Source: Flavobacteriales bacterium (GTDB lineage Bacteria > Bacteroidota > Bacteroidia > Flavobacteriales_E > Vicingaceae). Taken from it: a DNA stretch of 64,000 bases. Below, one piece after another: positions 18,464 to 26,782 of this stretch (positions are counted from its first letter, which is position 1; each line of letters opens with the position of its first letter). Where the stretch lies: NCBI GenBank assembly GCA_015075325.1, contig JABTUP010000013.1, positions 1 to 64,000 of the forward strand, in the 5' to 3' direction. Made by a program: the position numbers and the translations under genes. The notes under the pieces were generated by a model that saw only the letters and a program-made list of their open reading frames with translations, was not told the origin of the DNA and ran no database searches.

Positions 18464-19511
18464 ACTCAATAAACCAAAAATTACCAGGAATAATGCCTGC
18501 TGTAAATTGGTGAATTAAACTTCCTGATACAGAATAGCGGAAAACCATTCCATTTTGCACATAATCAATGGCATCGGCAACGTAAATATCGTTATTTGAG
18601 GGGTCAATTCCTAATCCATAAAATATATTGCCCGAGTTAGTTATGATTGGAATGGAAGGTAAGCTGTTGCTACTTATGTTCATTTGATAAACACTATTAT
18701 TGATGAAGTAAAGTTGGTCTTTGTTGCTGTTTATAGACAACGAACTTGGTGAATGGTTGATATTACTAAATGTAAGGGTTTGAACCACGTTTCTGTTGGT
18801 AGGATTGATTTGCATTAAACGTGCGTTTTCTTCATTAAAACCGCCGCTACACATTACCCATAGTTTTTTATTTTTATCTATCACCAAGCTATTTGGTGAA
18901 ATACCAACTTTAATACTGTCAATCAAAACATCAGTAATCGTATTGATGATTAAAATGTTGTTGTTGGTCATGTCGCAAACGTAAGCAGTATCGTTAAGTA
19001 AAACGAGCTGTTCTGTCCAACCTTGAACCGAAATATTACCCGAAATAGTGTTAGAGTTAAGGTTTACTATTTGTATCGAATTAGAGTATAAATCAGTAAC
19101 ATACGCTTTTGAATCGTTAATTTTTAACATGTATCGAGGAGAGTTAAATCCAGTAATGGTTGCCAACGAAGTAAAATCGCTGATGTTTACCACTTCTATT
19201 TTGTTGGAGTTGTTTACCACAATATAACCTTTGTCGTTTATTTGCAAAAACGATTGAGCCACATCGCCCAAATTGGTTCCGTTGTTTGCATTTTTAAACA
19301 CGTTTTGATTGACGTTGTTATTCTCTTTGTTGTATAGTGAAATGGAAGCGTTTGTCCAGCCAAAAGTGCCTTCGTTTATAATCAATACATCGGTTGAAGA
19401 TGTGTTGGAAATAGGGGTTTCATTACAATTTAAGCATTGCGGTCCAATCTCTTCTTTTTTGCAAGAGAAGATTATCAGAAGTAAAATGATATGGAATAGA
19501 AATTTTTTCAT
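18462..19511 (-). CDS. YncE/DUF5074-like beta-propeller lipoprotein
   Basis: The start is set at the ATG at 19509-19511 (MKKFLFHIILLLIIFSC). The open frame extends further, but this Met begins a clear lipoprotein signal with the lipidated Cys in IIFSC. The 349-residue protein then repeats blades of the type VNISDFTSLATITGF, IVNLNSNTISGNISV and IINTITDVLIDSIKV, each giving a strand pair of a seven-bladed propeller. Such DUF5074/YncE-like surface lipoproteins accompany BtuB-type receptors in Bacteroidota and can bind cobalamin (BtuG). It lies directly downstream of the BtuB-like gene. Confidence 0.85.
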   Translation of the reverse strand: MKKFLFHIILLLIIFSCKKEEIGPQCLNCNETPISNTSSTDVLIINEGTFGWTNASISLYNKENNNVNQNVFKNANNGTNLGDVAQSFLQINDKGYIVVNNSNKIEVVNISDFTSLATITGFNSPRYMLKINDSKAYVTDLYSNSIQIVNLNSNTISGNISVQGWTEQLVLLNDTAYVCDMTNNNILIINTITDVLIDSIKVGISPNSLVIDKNKKLWVMCSGGFNEENARLMQINPTNRNVVQTLTFSNINHSPSSLSINSNKDQLYFINNSVYQMNISSNSLPSIPIITNSGNIFYGLGIDPSNNDIYVADAIDYVQNGMVFRYSVSGSLIHQFTAGIIPGNFWFIE

Positions 19512-19519
19512 CAGATATT

Positions 19520-19616
19520 TAACCACAAAGACCTCAAAGTTCTTCTCAAAATACACAAAGGAGATGTATCACTTTGTTTCTCTTTGTTTGGTTTTCTTGG
19601 TGCACTTTGTGGTTTC
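19520..19616. repeat. Long imperfect hairpin repeat, copy 1 (AACCACAAAG type)
   Basis: The left arm begins AACCACAAAG (19521-19530) and the right arm ends CTTTGTGGTT (19606-19615), with further CAAAG/CTTTG pairings between. A related element is at 21,516-21,614, on the other side of the BtuB-like gene. Confidence 0.65.
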
Positions 19617-19622
19617 ATTTTT

Positions 19623-21503
19623 TTAAAATTTTAATGAAATGGAAAACAAAAAATTTCTACCAGGCATAGCTCTGTATGCCATTGCTTGATAATCTTGGTT
19701 AAGTAAATTGTTTGCTTTAAAAGAAGCTGTAAGGTTTACTTTTTTAAACTTGATTTGTTGGCTAATACTAGCGTTATGAATAAAGTATGTAGGCATATAC
19801 CAATTGTTGTCAGTTGAAATAAAACGTAACCCAGTATAGTTATAATTGTAGTAGATGCTGGTATTTTTGAATGTTGCACCAAGCGTGTAGTTGAATTTAT
19901 GAAACGGAACATATATCAACTGTTTGTCAATAGAATTATCTAATTCATTATCGGTTTTAATGTTGGTAGAAGAAGTGTAAGCGTAATTTGCGTTGTGTTT
20001 AATGGTTAGTTTGTTAATGGTTGAACTTAAACTAAAAGTAGCTTCTACACCTTTGTTTTCTACTTCTTTCAGGTTGGTGGGCGACCAATAGCTAAATTCG
20101 GTAGGAAGCCAAATAATCCAATTGCTTACATAATTGTAAAACCCAATAACATCAAGATTTAATTCACTATTTTTAATAGTTTTGGTATAGCTAAAACCTG
20201 CTTCGGTCATTTCTGCTTTTTCAGGTTTTAGGTTAGGGTTTCCTCCCAGATTCCAGTATAAATCGTTTAACGACGGGTAGTGGTAGTTGATGCCCGCGTT
20301 GGCTTTGAGGTAAAGTTGTTCTTTGGCTAACAATTGAATTTTACCTCCAACGCTTGGTGCAAAAGGATTAAACACATTGTTTAAAGCTATAAAACGATTG
20401 AATACATTGAGTTGAAGTCGCCCTAAACTAAAAATGAAGCCTGTCATCCAACTGCCCTGAGTGCGTTGTTTTATATTGGAATAACCACCCGATTCAGCAG
20501 TTTCGAACCGAATGTTTAAGTTGTTGATGATATTTATTTTATTGTTTAAATAGTAGTTGGTATTAATCAAATTATCAATTAAATACGAATTACTTTTACT
20601 ATATATTTTTGCACTTTTATCTTCGTAAATCAATACGTCTTTTATTAATCCAGAAGTGATGTTAAAACTCAGTTTGTTTCTCAAGTGTTTGTATTCCAAT
20701 AATGCTCTAAACGATTGGTCTTTTTGGCTTTCGCTAGAACTATCTTTGGTAATGGTAGGGGCTAAATTTCTGTTGCTGTCAAACAACCATATTCTACCTC
20801 CAAAACTTCCATTTTTTAATTGTCTGTAAATGCCTTGTTGTATGCCATATTGAAGCATTTCAGCATTTTTTTGTTTTTCTATTGGGTTGCCTTTTTTACT
20901 GATGTTTTTAAATTCAAAATCGTTTTGTGCTGCATAATAATACAGTTGGGTTTCGAACAGCCACTTGTTTTGAACAAAAGCAGAGGAGAATTCGGTTTTG
21001 TATGCACCAAAACTTCCTACACTTTGTTTGATAAAAGCTGTGTTTTTTGCTTCAAAATCTTGGCTATTTTTGAGTAGCACACTTCCACCCAAAGCACCGT
21101 TTCTATCTAGCAAAGAAGCTGCTCCGTGGTGCAATTCGGCTTGGTTAAAGAAAATGGTGGGGTACAACGAAAAATCGACTTGTCCGTTCATGGGAGAGTT
21201 TAGCAAAACGCCATTCCATTGCACTTGGGTGTGAGATGCTCCAGTTCCTCTAAACGAAATTGAAGACAACGAACCTGGACCATAATCTTTAATAAATACC
21301 GATGAATGTTGTTGAATAAGTTCTGATAAACTATGGCTTTCAACAATCGAAACACTGTCGAAAGCAGTTTTTTTGTACTGTTTAGGAATTTTTTGGTCAA
21401 CCAATTCAAAGGTTTTTCCAGCAATGGTATCAATGGTTTCGTTGTTTCCGAAAACATCAACAGAAAGGAGTAAGAGGACTAATATAAAAAGTGGTTTTAT
21501 CAT
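19623..21503 (-). CDS. BtuB-like TonB-dependent receptor (predicted cobalamin uptake)
   Basis: The 626-residue outer-membrane receptor has a signal peptide (about 1-19), a short linker, a plug domain (about 50-150, with ISFRGTGASHTQVQWNG and NGALGGSVLL) and a 22-strand-type barrel ending LFSISLKF. Unlike the receptor at 5044 it has no carboxypeptidase-like domain. A size near 600 residues and RGTGxxHTQV with LNSPMNG are typical of BtuB-type receptors. Position below a cobalamin riboswitch and next to a DUF5074-like lipoprotein supports corrinoid uptake. Both flanking gaps hold similar long hairpin repeats. Confidence 0.9.
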   Translation of the reverse strand: MIKPLFILVLLLLSVDVFGNNETIDTIAGKTFELVDQKIPKQYKKTAFDSVSIVESHSLSELIQQHSSVFIKDYGPGSLSSISFRGTGASHTQVQWNGVLLNSPMNGQVDFSLYPTIFFNQAELHHGAASLLDRNGALGGSVLLKNSQDFEAKNTAFIKQSVGSFGAYKTEFSSAFVQNKWLFETQLYYYAAQNDFEFKNISKKGNPIEKQKNAEMLQYGIQQGIYRQLKNGSFGGRIWLFDSNRNLAPTITKDSSSESQKDQSFRALLEYKHLRNKLSFNITSGLIKDVLIYEDKSAKIYSKSNSYLIDNLINTNYYLNNKINIINNLNIRFETAESGGYSNIKQRTQGSWMTGFIFSLGRLQLNVFNRFIALNNVFNPFAPSVGGKIQLLAKEQLYLKANAGINYHYPSLNDLYWNLGGNPNLKPEKAEMTEAGFSYTKTIKNSELNLDVIGFYNYVSNWIIWLPTEFSYWSPTNLKEVENKGVEATFSLSSTINKLTIKHNANYAYTSSTNIKTDNELDNSIDKQLIYVPFHKFNYTLGATFKNTSIYYNYNYTGLRFISTDNNWYMPTYFIHNASISQQIKFKKVNLTASFKANNLLNQDYQAMAYRAMPGRNFLFSISLKF

Positions 21504-21515
21504 TCAATAGTTATA

Positions 21516-21614
21516 ATTAACCACAAAGTACACGAAGTTTTTCGCGAAGAACTCAAAGGCATATTTTCTTTGTGTTCTATGCGGATTCTACACTTTGTGA
21601 ACATTGTGGTTAAA
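21516..21614. repeat. Long imperfect hairpin repeat, copy 2 (AACCACAAAG type)
   Basis: The left arm TTAACCACAAAG (21517-21528) pairs with TGTGGTTAA (21605-21613), with inner CTTTGTG/CACAAAG-type pairings. It resembles copy 1 at 19,520-19,616. Confidence 0.65.
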
Positions 21615-21623
21615 TTTTTCATT

Positions 21624-22613
21624 TTAAAACTTTATCAGTTTTTTAGTAAAACGCTTATTGTCTTTGGTAATGGTTAAAAAGTAAACCCCTTTACTGAAGT
21701 TGAAAGTTGGAAGTTGAAAGTTCAACGTTTGAGTAGTTTCTGAAGCCAATGTTTTCCCATAAATATCTGATAACTGGTAAGTTATTATTGAATTACTATT
21801 GTTTTTAATGGTTAGCACTTCGTTAAACGGATTGGGATAAATGCTGAATTGATTCTCCAACTGTTCTTCAATAGAAGTAGTAGAAAAATGGATAACTCCA
21901 ATTGCATCTAAATCAAATCCACCCTGACTAAAAGGAGTAGGGTAAGGATCGTTAATGATGTTGTTCTGACTATCGTAAGTTCCAAAAAGAGGATTAATAC
22001 TTCCTACTACATCAATAACACGAACGTGAGTTATTTTCGAAATATCCAATCCTGAAATACCATCCAACTCGGCTAAGTCGAAAGGAGTACCGTAGCCTGC
22101 TCGGTATTTCCCTGCAAGGTTGTGAATATAAGAGGCGTCCATTTGAGCGTTGTTATCGAGTTGCACCGAGTTTGGAGTTAACGAAACCGCATCGAAACGG
22201 AAGAAGTTGATACCGTCCGAACTTACTTCTACAAACGCCAGCTCTAAAAACATACCGTCGAATGAGTTTTCAAAAACTGCAAAATCAGCTCCTGAATCAT
22301 CGTAGATGTAACCATTAAACGAAAGTGTAGCAATGCCTCCGTCGCCTAAACTTACCAATCCGTTTACCATCGAAAAACCTGTTGGAGAAATGCTGTCGCC
22401 AATGGTTGGTTTACCTAATGTGGTATCGGCAATGTTTTGCCAGCCTCGTTGTAAATTGCAGGTAGTTGCCCATGCTTCAAAAACCAAAGAGTCTTTGTGT
22501 ATGGCGGTGCAACCTTCGTTACCCACCGCAGGAGCATAAGGACCTTGAGCAAAAAGTTTGCTTAAGGTAAAAAAGCTAAAAAATAGGATAGAAAAGTGCT
22601 TCATGAAATTCAT
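21624..22613 (-). CDS. T9SS-sorted cell-surface protein in the cobalamin operon
   Basis: The 329-residue secreted protein has a signal peptide; Met4 (MKHFSILFF) may be the real start. The mature part contains GDGGIATLSFNG, DFAVFENSF and FVEVSSDG, a beta-sandwich type seen in Bacteroidota surface proteins next to BtuB genes. A type A T9SS sorting domain occupies about residues 258-329, with FSIYPNPFNEVLTI, LSDIYGKTL and KGVYFLTI. It is therefore probably exported by the type IX system and anchored outside. The riboswitch upstream and the receptor downstream suggest corrinoid capture (inference). Confidence 0.86.
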   Translation of the reverse strand: MNFMKHFSILFFSFFTLSKLFAQGPYAPAVGNEGCTAIHKDSLVFEAWATTCNLQRGWQNIADTTLGKPTIGDSISPTGFSMVNGLVSLGDGGIATLSFNGYIYDDSGADFAVFENSFDGMFLELAFVEVSSDGINFFRFDAVSLTPNSVQLDNNAQMDASYIHNLAGKYRAGYGTPFDLAELDGISGLDISKITHVRVIDVVGSINPLFGTYDSQNNIINDPYPTPFSQGGFDLDAIGVIHFSTTSIEEQLENQFSIYPNPFNEVLTIKNNSNSIITYQLSDIYGKTLASETTQTLNFQLPTFNFSKGVYFLTITKDNKRFTKKLIKF

Positions 22614-22617
22614 ATTT

Positions 22618-22649
22618 AAACCTAACAGGTTTTAAAACCTGTTAGGTTT
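22618..22649. repeat. Perfect 32-bp intergenic palindrome
   Basis: Two 16-base arms are exact reverse complements (left arm AAACCTAACAGGTTTT). The palindrome lies between the two T9SS cargo genes. The sequence type is a dispersed repeat in Bacteroidota and could act as an attenuator or mRNA-processing hairpin. Confidence 0.75.
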
Positions 22650-22659
22650 GGTTGGTTAA

Positions 22660-23664
22660 TTATTGTTTTATGAATTTTTGAACTTGTGGAACGCCTTTTG
22701 AAACCACCTGAATAAAATAAATTCCAGAGATTAAGTCGGCAACATCAACTTTTACTTGATTGGTATTGCTGTTGTAAATCGTTTTTACAACTCTTCCACT
22801 CATATCGGTAATGGTAAGTTGTTCGATGTTGTTTTCCGATTTGATGTTTAATACCTCATTTGCCGGATTTGGAAAGAAAGAGAAGGTGTGTTGTGATAAT
22901 TCATCAATTGAAGTTACTAATTCTAAAAATCCACCTATACAGAAAAAAGCTGGAGTATTCATTCCCCACATGCCATTATCAGAAGAATATAATTCAAAAT
23001 ACATACTATCTATTGATCCAAAACTCACAAGATTAATAGATTGCCAATCTTTTATAATATAATCTTGAGAGTTATCGCTAAATCTAAAATCGGCTAAATA
23101 AAAATCTACACTATCATTATAAACGCCTTCAAAGTACATTTTTATAGTTAGTTTAAACCAATCAGGATCATTTCCTGTTGGACCACCAAATTTTTTAGCG
23201 AATGCGTCTCCGTCTTTAATGCTATGGTATGCGTATGTAGAGTTAGTTACAACTATTTCAGACATATTGAATTGAACATTTGATGAATTAAACTTTAAAG
23301 AAGAATTATTTGATGATACCACATAAATTGGATTGTTATATAATCCACTTCCTGTAATTGCACTGTATTTATTTCCAACTCCTGAAGTTACAGTGTCGGT
23401 TATGTTAGAATAAGCAAAACCTCCTAACCAATAGCCTGGAGCACCCCAAGTGGTGTCAAATAAATTTGGAAAAGTAATATCACCACTAGTAAATTCGGAA
23501 GTAAAAACACCGTTACTGTGTGTGCCACTTAAATCGGAACCATCCCAATACGATTCGACTGGTAAGGTTAAATCTTCAAAATAAGTTGTTTGTGCGTTAA
23601 TGTTAGTTGAGGATAACATCAATCCTAATCCCATTAAAATGGAATGTTTGTAAATTTTTCTCAT
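22660..23664 (-). CDS. DUF4465-like T9SS-sorted protein, first gene after the cobalamin riboswitch
   Basis: The start is at Met10 of the open frame (MRKIYKHSILMGLGLML), giving a clean signal peptide cut near INAQ. The 334-residue protein reads FEDLTLPVESYWDGSDL, FTSGDITFPN and WGAPGYWLGGFAYSN, then VDFYLADFRF, which is the DUF4465 pattern. A T9SS type A sorting domain closes it (about 262-334: FSFFPNPANEVLNI, MSGRVVKTI, ISGIYFIQV). It is the gene immediately below the riboswitch, so its expression should fall when cobalamin is plentiful. A corrinoid-binding role is inferred from context. Confidence 0.87.
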   Translation of the reverse strand: MRKIYKHSILMGLGLMLSSTNINAQTTYFEDLTLPVESYWDGSDLSGTHSNGVFTSEFTSGDITFPNLFDTTWGAPGYWLGGFAYSNITDTVTSGVGNKYSAITGSGLYNNPIYVVSSNNSSLKFNSSNVQFNMSEIVVTNSTYAYHSIKDGDAFAKKFGGPTGNDPDWFKLTIKMYFEGVYNDSVDFYLADFRFSDNSQDYIIKDWQSINLVSFGSIDSMYFELYSSDNGMWGMNTPAFFCIGGFLELVTSIDELSQHTFSFFPNPANEVLNIKSENNIEQLTITDMSGRVVKTIYNSNTNQVKVDVADLISGIYFIQVVSKGVPQVQKFIKQ

Positions 23665-23769
23665 CGGTTTAATTTTAAATGAGTTAAACAATAAATTAAT
23701 TAAACCGGGATGTCAACAATGAGGGTTAGTGTGAGGTATAACCAGCTTGCCTTTTTTCCCGAAAGCTTT

Positions 23770-23946
23770 TCCGATAAAATCGGAATGTTATAGGCAGGTC
23801 TTCTGACTCACTCCTTATTTTTACGCCTTCCCGAGGATTAGTCAGTGGCTAAATGTAAAAACTACTAGAGTTTACAGCTGCGGGTACAGTTTAGGATTTA
23901 CACCTAATTCCCTATTAATTTTGAAATGCTTAGTTTCAAAAACCAA
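23770..23946 (-). promoter_or_regulatory. Cobalamin (B12) riboswitch
   Basis: On the minus strand the conserved parts come in the right order: GGGAAT (23907-23912), GGTGTAAATCC, CTGTACCCGC then AGCTGT, a variable arm, and the B12 box AGTCAGAAGACCTGCCT (23792-23808). A hairpin, TTCCGAT/ATCGGAA, follows at 23773-23788 and may belong to the expression platform. The aptamer would sense adenosyl- or methylcobalamin and repress the downstream T9SS protein/BtuB operon. Ends are approximate. Confidence 0.95.
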
Positions 23947-24011
23947 TAACAGTACAAATGTATAATAAATAATTTATAACCAAAAATTGAAATTAAAATT
24001 TAATTTTGGGC

Positions 24012-24488
24012 ATGCAAAAAACGCTAATACTTATTATTGATAGCTTTTACTTTTTGTTTAAAAGGTTTTTGCCTTTAAAAACTTATCGTTATGCGGTTTG
24101 TGGTGGAAGCAATTTGGTGTTTGATATGTTTTTGTATTTTTTGTGTTACAATTTTGTATTACAAAAACAAAATGTCGATTTGTATTTTGTGGTGCTCAGC
24201 CCTCATATTGCTTCGTTGTTTTTTGTGTTTCCCATTACTTTTTTAACAGGATTTGCATTGAACAAATACATAACTTTTCAAGAATCAAACATACCCGGTA
24301 GAATTCAGTTGTTTAGGTATTTGCTAGTTGGATTAAGTGGTTTTGTTCTCAGTTATTGTTGTATGAAAACACTGGTTGATTTATTGGGAATTTATCCTAC
24401 ACCATCAAGGTTTATTACCATTGTTGTAGCAGTAATTTATAGCTATATTTTACAAAACAAGTTTAGTTTTAAGGTGGTTGAAGATTAG
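24012..24488 (+). CDS. GtrA-family membrane protein
   Basis: The ATG at 24012 is used rather than a TTG 6 bases upstream. The roughly 158-residue protein has four predicted membrane helices, with YRYAVCGGSNLVFDMFLYF at the start of the domain, FALNKYITFQ after the second helix pair, FRYLLVGLSGFVLSY, and a final YSYILQNKFSF. This is the GtrA fold, whose members help flip polyprenyl-linked sugars or act in cell-wall glycan synthesis. It stands alone next to the riboswitch region, divergent from the cobalamin operon. Confidence 0.85.
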   Translation: MQKTLILIIDSFYFLFKRFLPLKTYRYAVCGGSNLVFDMFLYFLCYNFVLQKQNVDLYFVVLSPHIASLFFVFPITFLTGFALNKYITFQESNIPGRIQLFRYLLVGLSGFVLSYCCMKTLVDLLGIYPTPSRFITIVVAVIYSYILQNKFSFKVVED

Positions 24489-24524
24489 CTATTATTAGTT
24501 TTGCAGTTATATTAAAATTAGAAT

Positions 24525-25298
24525 TCAGTTTCTTCGTTCAATTAACATTCTAAACGAGGCTACGGGTAAAACAAAAGGTTTAATGTCGTATCGGTTGTTT
24601 CTAATGTCGTTTCTTAACATGGGCATTACGCCAAGGTTTAAGGCATATCGGGTTTTAATAATAAACTTTAAACCCGCAGCACCAGCAAACATGCTGTAAT
24701 TGGTAAAATAATACCCATCAACCATCACATAAATTTTTTTGGCTAATTGAGATTGTATTCCAAAATTTATTGAATGAGCATAAAATTGTTTTTTATTTTG
24801 TATCATTTCAATGTTGCTGTTGATAAACCAAAACCCAGTACCAAAACTCAAGTTATTTTGATGGTTTCCTAAAGTAAAACAAGCATCTACACCCGAAAAC
24901 ATTACGCTGGTGTCTTTTAGTGTCATAAAAAATTCGCCAAATGAAGCCGAAAGTGCAATCGATTTTTCTTCATCTACCTTTAATTGATGTTTTAAAGAGC
25001 CAATTAATGAACCGAATAAACTGGTGTTTAACGAAATATTGGTATTACTTGTTAGTCCGTAAGTTAGTTTTAAGAAAAGTAAATCGTTGTTGGCAATTCT
25101 AAAATCGCGTTTGGTAATGGTGTAAGCTGTTGGGCTAATAAAATAACTCGTATAATCTGGATTTGGAACGGTATAAATGTCTTTTTTTAAAGAAGCCTTT
25201 GCATTTTTTTTGTCGGCAATTACATAGTCGTCTTGAGCATAAACGCTTGCTGTTAAAAAAACAGAAAGGGTAAAACCGACTAAATGTAATAACTTCAT
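24525..25298 (-). CDS. Outer-membrane-like beta-rich protein
   Basis: The 257-residue protein has a signal peptide cut near VYAQ. The rest alternates polar and hydrophobic residues in beta strands, with TYGLTSNTNISLNTSLF, FGTGFWFI and INFGIQSQLAKKIYVMVDGYYF, as in small outer-membrane barrels. I cannot name a family. Its ATG overlaps the stop of the YqgE gene by one base (TAATG), so the two are co-transcribed. Function unknown. Confidence 0.78.
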   Translation of the reverse strand: MKLLHLVGFTLSVFLTASVYAQDDYVIADKKNAKASLKKDIYTVPNPDYTSYFISPTAYTITKRDFRIANNDLLFLKLTYGLTSNTNISLNTSLFGSLIGSLKHQLKVDEEKSIALSASFGEFFMTLKDTSVMFSGVDACFTLGNHQNNLSFGTGFWFINSNIEMIQNKKQFYAHSINFGIQSQLAKKIYVMVDGYYFTNYSMFAGAAGLKFIIKTRYALNLGVMPMLRNDIRNNRYDIKPFVLPVASFRMLIERRN

Positions 25299-25891
25299 TA
25301 GTTTAAACTAGGGTCTTCGGGAAAATTAGCAATAATTGCGTGTTTTGGACCTTGTTTTTGTAGAACATTTTGCCACAGCTGAGGCGATTTAAAATCGTTT
25401 AACGAAAATCCTTTCCCATCTGCAATAACCCACGAGTCGTTTTTAATTTCATTCATTAGTTGTTTGCTGTCCCAACCAGAATATCCAACAAAAAACATCA
25501 CCTCATGAGGGAAGATTTGTTGTTCTGTAATTCTAATTTTTAGGGCTTCAAAATTACCAGACCAGTAAATATTATCTATTACATGTTCGCTTTCTTCAAT
25601 GATGTTGCCTTGAGTATGAATAAAAAAAAGGCTGTCGGTTTGCACCGGACCACCCATAAACACAGGTGATTCAAACGCAGGAAAATCTCTTAAAGCATCG
25701 TTTACAGTAATATTGAGTGGTTGGTTTAAAATAAAACCTAAGGTGCCTTCGGGTTTGTGTTCGGTAAGTAATACCACAGAGCGTTTAAAATAAGGGTCAA
25801 TCATAAAAGGCTCGGCAACAAGCAACCGTCCTTTTTCTATGGCTAATTTGTTTAATGATGAAAGTGAAAAATTTAAAGGATTGGATTTCAT
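25298..25891 (-). CDS. YqgE/AlgH family protein
   Basis: The start is set at the ATG at 25889-25891 (MKSNPLNFSLSSL). The open frame runs 47 codons further, but that extension is not family-like. The 197-residue protein holds the YqgE pattern: KGRLLVAEPFMIDPYFKRSVVLL, GTLGFILNQPL, VFMGGPVQTDSLFFIH and VMFFVGYSGWDSKQL. YqgE is widespread and cytoplasmic, with no settled biochemical function (AlgH influences alginate in Pseudomonas). It heads a two-gene unit with a barrel-like protein. Confidence 0.92.
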   Translation of the reverse strand: MKSNPLNFSLSSLNKLAIEKGRLLVAEPFMIDPYFKRSVVLLTEHKPEGTLGFILNQPLNITVNDALRDFPAFESPVFMGGPVQTDSLFFIHTQGNIIEESEHVIDNIYWSGNFEALKIRITEQQIFPHEVMFFVGYSGWDSKQLMNEIKNDSWVIADGKGFSLNDFKSPQLWQNVLQKQGPKHAIIANFPEDPSLN

Positions 25892-26095
25892 GTTTAAAAT
25901 TTTGTCCAATAAATTTAATAAAAAAAATTGAACGCTGTAATTAATTAGATACAATTTATGTTGAACGATTTTTTTGACACTATTTTCACAAATTAAAACA
26001 ATCTTTGGTTGTACAGTAGTTAAATTATTCATGTCAAATTCGTGTCAAATTGAATATTTGTTGTTTTAACAATAATTGAAATCACATTAAATATT

Positions 26096-26103
26096 TAGCT
26101 TTG
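26096..26103 (+). promoter_or_regulatory. Promoter -7 box for pdxH
   Basis: TAGCTTTG matches TAnnTTTG, 22 bases before the pdxH start codon. Confidence 0.5.
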
Positions 26104-26125
26104 CTAACCCAAAACATGGAAAAAA

Positions 26126-26776
26126 ATGGAAGATTTACGGAATTACTTAAACCAAATAAGAAGAGATTTTGCCGACAAGCCATTAGAAGAACAATCGGTA
26201 AATGATAACCCATTTTTGCAATTTTCAGTTTGGTTTGAAGAAGCTGTAAATGCACAGCTTTTAGACCCTTATGCCATGCTTATTTCAACGGTTGATGAAA
26301 TTGGTCTGCCACATTCTAGGGTGGTTTATTTAAGAAACATTAGTGACGAAGGAATGGTTTTTTATACCAATTACAACAGTCAAAAGGGTAAAAACATTAG
26401 TGCTTCAAATAAAATTGCCATTACTTTTTTTTGGGTAGAGTTGGAGCGACAAATACGCATTGAAGGAACGGTAAAAAAAGTAAGTGAAGAATTATCCGAC
26501 AAGTATTTTGCCGCACGCCCACGCGAAAGTCAATTAGGTGCTTGGGCATCAAACCAAAGTGAAACCATAAAAAATAGGGCAGAGCTGGAAGAAAAATTAA
26601 AACAATTTACTGAAAAATTTAAAGGCGTAGATGTTCCTCGTCCGCCACACTGGGGAGGCTACATTGTTGAACCTACAAAATTTGAATTTTGGCAAGGGCG
26701 TCCAAGTCGTTTGCACGATAGGCTGATTTATATCAAAAACAACAGTGATTGGGTAATTTCTAGGATTGCACCTTAG
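26126..26776 (+). CDS. pdxH: Pyridoxine/pyridoxamine 5'-phosphate oxidase
   Basis: The 216-residue protein matches PdxH throughout: DPYAMLISTVDEIGLPHSRVVYLR for FMN binding, NYNSQKGKNI, FFWVELERQIRIEG, the ARPRESQLGAWAS segment and the end WQGRPSRLHDRL. The enzyme oxidises PNP or PMP to pyridoxal 5'-phosphate with FMN. It is a single gene with a good -7 box, convergent with the DKNYY gene 6 bases after its stop. Confidence 0.97.
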   Translation: MEDLRNYLNQIRRDFADKPLEEQSVNDNPFLQFSVWFEEAVNAQLLDPYAMLISTVDEIGLPHSRVVYLRNISDEGMVFYTNYNSQKGKNISASNKIAITFFWVELERQIRIEGTVKKVSEELSDKYFAARPRESQLGAWASNQSETIKNRAELEEKLKQFTEKFKGVDVPRPPHWGGYIVEPTKFEFWQGRPSRLHDRLIYIKNNSDWVISRIAP

Positions 26777-26782
26777 TTCTTA

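Noticed and set aside
26041..26125. N-terminal extension of the YqgE gene upstream of 25,891
   Set aside because: The extra 47 codons are rich in Ile/Asn/Lys without family similarity, while the Met at 25,891 begins the conserved domain.
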